Of a stretch of 56,896 nt of DNA, positions 52,045 to 56,896 are shown piece by piece. Position 1 is the stretch's first letter, and the number at the start of each line of letters is the position of its first letter. The position numbers and the translations under genes are program-made. Under the pieces are notes generated by a model, which searched no databases, was not told where the DNA came from, and was given only the letters and a program-made list of their open reading frames with translations. The stretch lies in the NCBI GenBank assembly GCA_964556005.1, contig CAZKUR010000021.1, forward strand, positions 1-56,896, read 5' to 3'. Source of the stretch: CAZKUR01 sp964556005. GTDB lineage: Bacteria > Bacteroidota > Ignavibacteria > Ignavibacteriales > Ignavibacteriaceae.

Positions 52045-53427
52045 TTACTTCAATAAATTCATTTTCTTAACATTAACAAAATTTCCTGTTTGAATTCTGT
52101 AGAAATATATTCCACTCGAAAAACGGCTTGCATTAAAATCAACCGTATGATGCCCGGAAGATACAACTTCATTTACTAATGTTGCTACCTTCTGTCCAAG
52201 TTCGTTGAAAACTGTAATATTGACAAAATCTTGATTAGGAATTGAATAATCTATTTTTGTTGTAGGATTAAACGGATTGGGATAATTTTGATCCAGGGAA
52301 TACATCATCGGTGATGTTACTTTTACTTCAGTAGAATTTGAATATTTAAATCTTCCATTTAAATCAACTTGTTTTAACCTGTAATAATATGTACCCTCTT
52401 TTTGCGGATTATCCATAAAAGTATAGCTATTCGATTCGGTTGTAGTTCCGAAACCAGAAACAAATCCGATTTTACTAAAATTATTATTATCCGGACTTCT
52501 TTCAATATCAAAACCGGAATTATTGGTTTCTGTTGCAGTAGTCCAATTTAATGTAACTGTATTTCCATTAGCAGAAGCAGAGAATGAACTGAGTTCAACA
52601 GGAAGAGGTGCGCAAATAGCATTGACACTAAAAGAAACATAATTGTCGAATTCGCCTAAAGGTGTTATCTCCGTTGAAGTACCGCTGGTCACATCAATTA
52701 GTCTGAATGAAGCTCCTTCACTGAAAAATCCGGTTGACCAATAAGCGCTCCAATATAAATCGCCTGTTACGGGATCAAAATCCATATCCTGGCCATTATA
52801 TGTAACATTATCAAAGCCCAAAGTTGTACCTACTTGAGTAGCAACAGCAGATGAAAGATCCAACGCATACAGCACTGCAGTAGTTGACGTAGTACCTTCT
52901 ACATTAACAACATAAGCATTGCCGTCACAATCAATTGCAAGGGCTACCGGTGCAGTTGCAATCTGGATATTTCCAACTTCAGTTAATGCACCTGAATTAA
53001 TATCGATTGTATAAAGAACAGCCGAAGAAGCGAAATCATCTCCGCTTATTAAATACCAAACATTAGTGACTGCATTATATGCTAACGCCTTAATTTGAGT
53101 TTGTCCCGAAGCTAGAGGCGCAATAGGTCCAATACTATCCTGGGTAAGAGTTGTAAAATTCATATGAGCTAAAAAGAAATTCGAACCGCTGTAATCGGAC
53201 ATTGCTACATACTGTGAGGCAGTATCATTATTATCTGCTGAAATCGGGAAGTATGAACCCTGAATGCCAAAATTGAGTGATGTAAAAATTCCTGTACTTA
53301 AATCTACCGTTCCATAACTACCAACCCCGCCATCGTATGCATAAGCATTTGTCTGAGCTTTAATGCCGGAATTTATACCCAGCAGTATCAAAGAAACCAT
53401 TAAAAAAAATGTGAGTTTTTTACACAT
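52045..53427 (-). CDS. Secreted beta-propeller-like protein with type IX-like sorting domain
   Basis: A 460-residue protein with a signal peptide (about residues 1-25, ending KAQ). The middle (AYDGGVGSYGTVDLSTGIFT, VLYTIDINSGALTEVGN, AIDCDGNAYVVN, YALDLSSAVATQVG, DFDPVTGDLYWSAYW) resembles DUF4394/DUF6923-type propellers that summarise values over blades. Then come the fibronectin-like domain found also in the neighbours (VELSSFSASANGNTVTLNW) and the sorting domain (LDQNYPNPFNPTTKIDYSI to KKMNLLK). Its function is unknown. It is separated from the next gene by a strong hairpin. Confidence 0.82.
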   Translation of the reverse strand: MCKKLTFFLMVSLILLGINSGIKAQTNAYAYDGGVGSYGTVDLSTGIFTSLNFGIQGSYFPISADNNDTASQYVAMSDYSGSNFFLAHMNFTTLTQDSIGPIAPLASGQTQIKALAYNAVTNVWYLISGDDFASSAVLYTIDINSGALTEVGNIQIATAPVALAIDCDGNAYVVNVEGTTSTTAVLYALDLSSAVATQVGTTLGFDNVTYNGQDMDFDPVTGDLYWSAYWSTGFFSEGASFRLIDVTSGTSTEITPLGEFDNYVSFSVNAICAPLPVELSSFSASANGNTVTLNWTTATETNNSGFDIERSPDNNNFSKIGFVSGFGTTTESNSYTFMDNPQKEGTYYYRLKQVDLNGRFKYSNSTEVKVTSPMMYSLDQNYPNPFNPTTKIDYSIPNQDFVNITVFNELGQKVATLVNEVVSSGHHTVDFNASRFSSGIYFYRIQTGNFVNVKKMNLLK

Positions 53428-53466
53428 AGGATTCTCCTAATTTTTAGTTAAGAATTATTAATTAAA

Positions 53467-55086
53467 TTATTTAATCAGAATCATTTTTTTACTTGAGACA
53501 TATCCGCCTGCTTCCAATCTATACACATAAATACCGCTTGCTAAATTGGAGCCGTTGAAGTTTATTTTATATGTTCCCGAACTTTTAACTTCGTTAATAA
53601 GTGTTGCAACTTTTTCACCTAAAACATTAAACACAGACAACTTTACATTTGATTCCTTTGGAATTGTAAAAGAAATTAACGTAGAAGGGTTAAAAGGATT
53701 CGGATAATTCTGGCTTAATGAAAATTGTGAAACTACATTAACATCAACTTTAACCGTGGTTGAATAATTTACTGCTCCATTTAAATCAGTTTGTTTAAGT
53801 CTGTAATAATAATTTGAAGAAACAACGGAGTTATCGGTGAAACTATAAGAAGATTCATGCGTAGTTGTTCCGCTGCCTACAACAAAACCGATTTGCTTCC
53901 AGTTGGAATTTTGAGTTTTTCTTTCAATACCAAATCCCGAATTATTCGTTTCAGTTGCAGTTGTCCATGTTAGCTGTACAGAATTATTTTTATAGTAAGC
54001 ATTAAACGATGTTAACTCAACCGGAACATCATTATTAATTTTCACGACATATGCATGAGGTGATGGTGAATTAGGAGGATAAGCAGTTCCGACAATCGTT
54101 AGACCATCGGCAGAAATGGAATTTGCAAACGGAAAATACCAATCGGATATTCCTGTTATACCTAAAGAGTCGATAAGATAATCTTTAAGAAATGATATAT
54201 CCTGCCATTCCGGCCTTTTAATAAAAGCTTGATAATTTCCAACGCTGAGGCTAACATAACCAACTATGATATCGTTATCCGAAATATCTTGAGCATAGCT
54301 TGCATAATTTAGATATTCAGTAGTAATCCATTGCATTCCCATTTCTTCCGACCAAACAAACGGAACACCTACTGAACCTCCGACTATTTTGGAGCCATCA
54401 GAATTTAATCCATTGCATTGCCCTGCAGGATAAGTAGTATCATATCCGCCCATAAAATGCGGCTGAGGATCCCAATAGAATGCGCGTCTGTCGGGTCCGG
54501 TAGAATCACCATCCCAGCCGACAATTATAAATCCATTTGAAGTTACTGCAACATCATTTGCCCTGCTGCTCCCTCCGCCTGTTCTTCCAAGAAGATGAAT
54601 TGTTTTTGAACTATCCCAGTAAACTGCTTCTGCTCGCCAGTTAGGCGTCCATTGCATTCCGACTATAATAGAACCGTCTCCGGAAATCCCATCAGCGTAA
54701 GTATAGTCCATTGAATCAAGAATGGGGTAATACCCAGGTAAAGGATTCCACTGATTGTTTTGATAATACCCAGCTCTAAAAGTAGGATTACCATTCGGAT
54801 CCGGAAGATTCGGATCTATAAAAGACCCAGCGACAATTCCATCATTAGATACTCCCATTGCTTCAGAATAGCTTCCGGTTCCAAGACTAATTCTTCCGGT
54901 ACTTTGAGACCATAAGAACGCCGGTGAAGGATAATTATTTCCACATATATAAGTTCCGTTTTTAGAAACCTTGGCTGCTCCTCCAGTTCCTAAATCAATA
55001 AATTGTGCACCGGTTTGGGCTGGTATCCGCGCCGCAAATATGCTAAGTAATAAAAGAAAAAAAATATTCGTTAGATTTCTTTTCAC
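53467..55086 (-). CDS. HAF-repeat secreted protein with type IX-like sorting domain (paralogue A)
   Basis: A 539-residue protein with a signal peptide (ending PAQ). The main domain is made of HAF-type repeats: AFLWSQSTGRISLGTGSYSEAMGVSNDGIVAGSF, GISGDGSIIVGMQW, RAFYWDPQPHFMG, GLNSDGSKIVGGSVG, ISDNDIIVGYV. Such repeats form a propeller-like structure in extracellular proteins. A fibronectin-like domain and a type IX sorting domain (LSQNYPNPFNPSTLISFTI) follow. It is a tandem paralogue of the next gene; the last 70 or so codons are nearly identical between the two at DNA level. Confidence 0.85.
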   Translation of the reverse strand: MKRNLTNIFFLLLLSIFAARIPAQTGAQFIDLGTGGAAKVSKNGTYICGNNYPSPAFLWSQSTGRISLGTGSYSEAMGVSNDGIVAGSFIDPNLPDPNGNPTFRAGYYQNNQWNPLPGYYPILDSMDYTYADGISGDGSIIVGMQWTPNWRAEAVYWDSSKTIHLLGRTGGGSSRANDVAVTSNGFIIVGWDGDSTGPDRRAFYWDPQPHFMGGYDTTYPAGQCNGLNSDGSKIVGGSVGVPFVWSEEMGMQWITTEYLNYASYAQDISDNDIIVGYVSLSVGNYQAFIKRPEWQDISFLKDYLIDSLGITGISDWYFPFANSISADGLTIVGTAYPPNSPSPHAYVVKINNDVPVELTSFNAYYKNNSVQLTWTTATETNNSGFGIERKTQNSNWKQIGFVVGSGTTTHESSYSFTDNSVVSSNYYYRLKQTDLNGAVNYSTTVKVDVNVVSQFSLSQNYPNPFNPSTLISFTIPKESNVKLSVFNVLGEKVATLINEVKSSGTYKINFNGSNLASGIYVYRLEAGGYVSSKKMILIK

Positions 55087-55208
55087 AGGTATTCCTTTTT
55101 ATGAATCAAAATGTTTTAACCTCAACTTTTATAATTCTATTTGACATAAGGCGACATCTTTTAAAAGTATTTTTCAAATCGTTCCTTTCAATATTATTTA
55201 ATCGTTTA

Positions 55209-56816
55209 TCATTTGATTAATAACATTTTTTTACTTGAAGTAAATCCACCTGCCTCCAATCTGTACACATAAATACCGCTGGCTAAATTGGACCCGTTGA
55301 AGTTTATTTTATATGTACCGGAATTTTTAACTTCGTTAATTAATGTTGCGACTTTTTCACCTAAAACATTAAACACGGACAGCTTTACATTTGATTCCTT
55401 CGGAATTGTAAAAGAAATTACCGTGGTTGGATTAAACGGGTTCGGATAATTCTGGGCAAGTGAAAATTGAGAAATTGTGTTAACTTCAACTTCTACTGTT
55501 TTTGAATATTTTGTGGATCCGTCAAAATCAATCTGCTTAAGCCTGTATGAATATTTTGCTGATGCAACATTACCATCAGTAAAATTGTAAGAAGAACTTT
55601 GAGTAGTAGTACCTTTTCCCTTTACAAATCCTATCTGCTGCCAGTCTGAATTTTGAGTTTTTCTTTCAACAGCAAATCCCGAATTATTTGTTTCGGTCGC
55701 CGTAGTCCAGGCTAGAGTTATATCAGATTTATTTACTGAAGCAGTAAACGACATTAATTCAACAGGGACAGACTGATCTATCTTCAAAATCAATACTTCA
55801 GGGTTTGGTGAGCCGGGAGGATACGCAGATATACCAATAATTTTTCCATCTGCTGAAATTGCCTGACCAAAAGCAAAATACCAGTCGCTGTAACCGGCAA
55901 TTCCAAGAGAATCATTTATATAAGTTGATAGATAAACTATATCCTGCCAGCCGGCTTTTTTAATAAATGCTTGATAGTTAAAGCTACCCGGGTCAACATA
56001 GCCTACAATAGTTCCGTTGTCGGAAACACTTAGTGCCTGACCGCTCCAATAAAGTGAAGAATCTGCAACTACCTGCTGCATACCCGTTGCTTCAGTCCAT
56101 ACAAAAGGCCAGACTGAACCTCCGACAATAACACTACCGTCTGAATTTATTCCCCGGCATTCTCCTACCTCGTAAGAAGTATCAAAAGCTCCCATAAAGT
56201 GAGGTGCAGGGTCCCAATAAAATGCTCTCCGGTCCGGCCCGTTATAAATCCCATCCCATCCGGCTATAATCGATCCATCGTTAGAGATTGCATTAGCACG
56301 GCTGTTAAAATTTCCGGTTTGTCCCAGTAACCCGATGCCCGTGTCCGGTATTAACCAATAACAAGCTTCAACCCTGTAGTTAGTATGCCAAACCATTCCA
56401 ACTATTTTTGTACCTTCACTATTTATTCCGTAAGCATGTGTATATGAAGATGGATCTAACGGCGGAACTCCGTCTATACCTGCCAGACCATTCCATCGAT
56501 TATTTTCGTAATATCCTGCACGAAGTACCGGGGAACCTCCAATTGTAAAATTGGAATCAAGAAATCTTCCAACTACAATTCCATTATTCGATACACCGTA
56601 CGCTTCACCTTCAACTGTTCCGACATTTACTCTGCCCGTTGCTTCACTCCAAATAAATGGGGGACTTGGATAATTACTTCCGCAGGCATAAACACCGTTT
56701 TTTGAAATACTATTAATTCCCCCGCTGCCAATATCAATAATTTCCGAGGTTGTTTGCGCAGATACCTGCGATAGAAATATCATTAACATTATAATGAATG
56801 TATATATGCTTTTCAT
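55209..56816 (-). CDS. HAF-repeat secreted protein with type IX-like sorting domain (paralogue B)
   Basis: A 535-residue protein with the same architecture as its downstream neighbour: signal peptide (MKSIYTFIIMLMIFLSQVSAQ), HAF-type repeats (FIWSEATGRVNVGTVEGEAYGVSNNGIVVGRF, GINSEGTKIVGMVW, AISNDGSIIAGWDG, RAFYWDPAPHFMG, GINSDGSVIVGGSVW), a fibronectin-like domain and a sorting domain (LAQNYPNPFNPTTVISFTI to KKMLLIK). The repeat domains differ at many positions while the sorting domains are almost the same. The function is unknown. It is probably the first gene of this series, or continues a longer one beyond the window. Confidence 0.85.
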   Translation of the reverse strand: MKSIYTFIIMLMIFLSQVSAQTTSEIIDIGSGGINSISKNGVYACGSNYPSPPFIWSEATGRVNVGTVEGEAYGVSNNGIVVGRFLDSNFTIGGSPVLRAGYYENNRWNGLAGIDGVPPLDPSSYTHAYGINSEGTKIVGMVWHTNYRVEACYWLIPDTGIGLLGQTGNFNSRANAISNDGSIIAGWDGIYNGPDRRAFYWDPAPHFMGAFDTSYEVGECRGINSDGSVIVGGSVWPFVWTEATGMQQVVADSSLYWSGQALSVSDNGTIVGYVDPGSFNYQAFIKKAGWQDIVYLSTYINDSLGIAGYSDWYFAFGQAISADGKIIGISAYPPGSPNPEVLILKIDQSVPVELMSFTASVNKSDITLAWTTATETNNSGFAVERKTQNSDWQQIGFVKGKGTTTQSSSYNFTDGNVASAKYSYRLKQIDFDGSTKYSKTVEVEVNTISQFSLAQNYPNPFNPTTVISFTIPKESNVKLSVFNVLGEKVATLINEVKNSGTYKINFNGSNLASGIYVYRLEAGGFTSSKKMLLIK

Positions 56817-56896
56817 AGATAGTACCTTTGAATTTTGATAGTCGAAAGTAATAAATGACTTACGATGAAGCGTTAGGATTTCTGTTCAATTAGTTG

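Overview
The window looks like a piece of chromosome from a free-living, AT-rich member of the Bacteroidota/Chlorobi/Ignavibacteriota lineage, most likely class Ignavibacteria. The reasons are the low G+C content, at least six secreted proteins with a C-terminal type IX-like (Por) sorting domain built around the NYPNPFNP(S/T)T motif, a DUF5686/carboxypeptidase-regulatory outer-membrane protein, a single-domain RRM protein, many S9/DUF885/M14-type exported hydrolases, and frequent TTG/GTG starts. This assignment rests on gene content and style, not on a search. I saw no rRNA, tRNA, CRISPR array, prophage or transposase.

Layout. 1-1538: a cut-off M14 carboxypeptidase, then a repeat-rich gap with a 145-bp MITE-like element. 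1967-6088 (all minus): a glutamate/aspartate symporter, HemW, and a putative lipoprotein paired with a DUF6588-like protein. 6295-10976 (minus): a tightly packed unit S9 peptidase - DUF1232 - Nudix - RecN. 11412-18587: RlmD, an RsmI-like methyltransferase with a LolA-like protein, a decayed remnant of a saccharopine-dehydrogenase-like gene, a DUF5686 protein and an unknown protein. 18729-25135 (minus): RRM protein, a T9SS-sorted protein, RadA, a GxxExxY gene bounded by inverted CACTAAG repeats, and AlaRS. 25351-29519: an ECF sigma/anti-sigma pair, then arginase - 5-formyl-THF cyclo-ligase - membrane protein. 29678-35227 (plus): SpoIID/LytB - GT4 - lipoprotein - GT2 - DUF4922 (GalT/HIT-like). 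35239-39568 (minus): DUF885 lipoprotein, GH13 amylase, HU. 39782-43114 (plus): TonB-receptor-like protein and a GT87-like membrane mannosyltransferase. 43118-44969: LytTR regulator and LytS-type kinase. 45478-56816: a C25-like protein that has lost its nucleophile, DinB, ValRS, and four consecutive T9SS-sorted proteins, two of them tandem HAF-repeat paralogues.

The two most interesting regions are these. (1) The cluster 29678-35227 combines a SpoIID-type lytic transglycosylase without a visible export signal, two glycosyltransferases and a GalT/HIT-fold nucleotidyltransferase-like protein. From memory, the GT2 and DUF4922 proteins also occur together in Bacteroidetes, which would suggest a conserved but undescribed glycan pathway. 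(2) The GxxExxY cassette at 22046-22545 fits exactly between the alaS stop codon and the radA start codon and is flanked by inverted repeats, like a small mobile unit. Several short palindromic repeats, a possible 29-residue membrane peptide and hairpins in leaders are also recorded.
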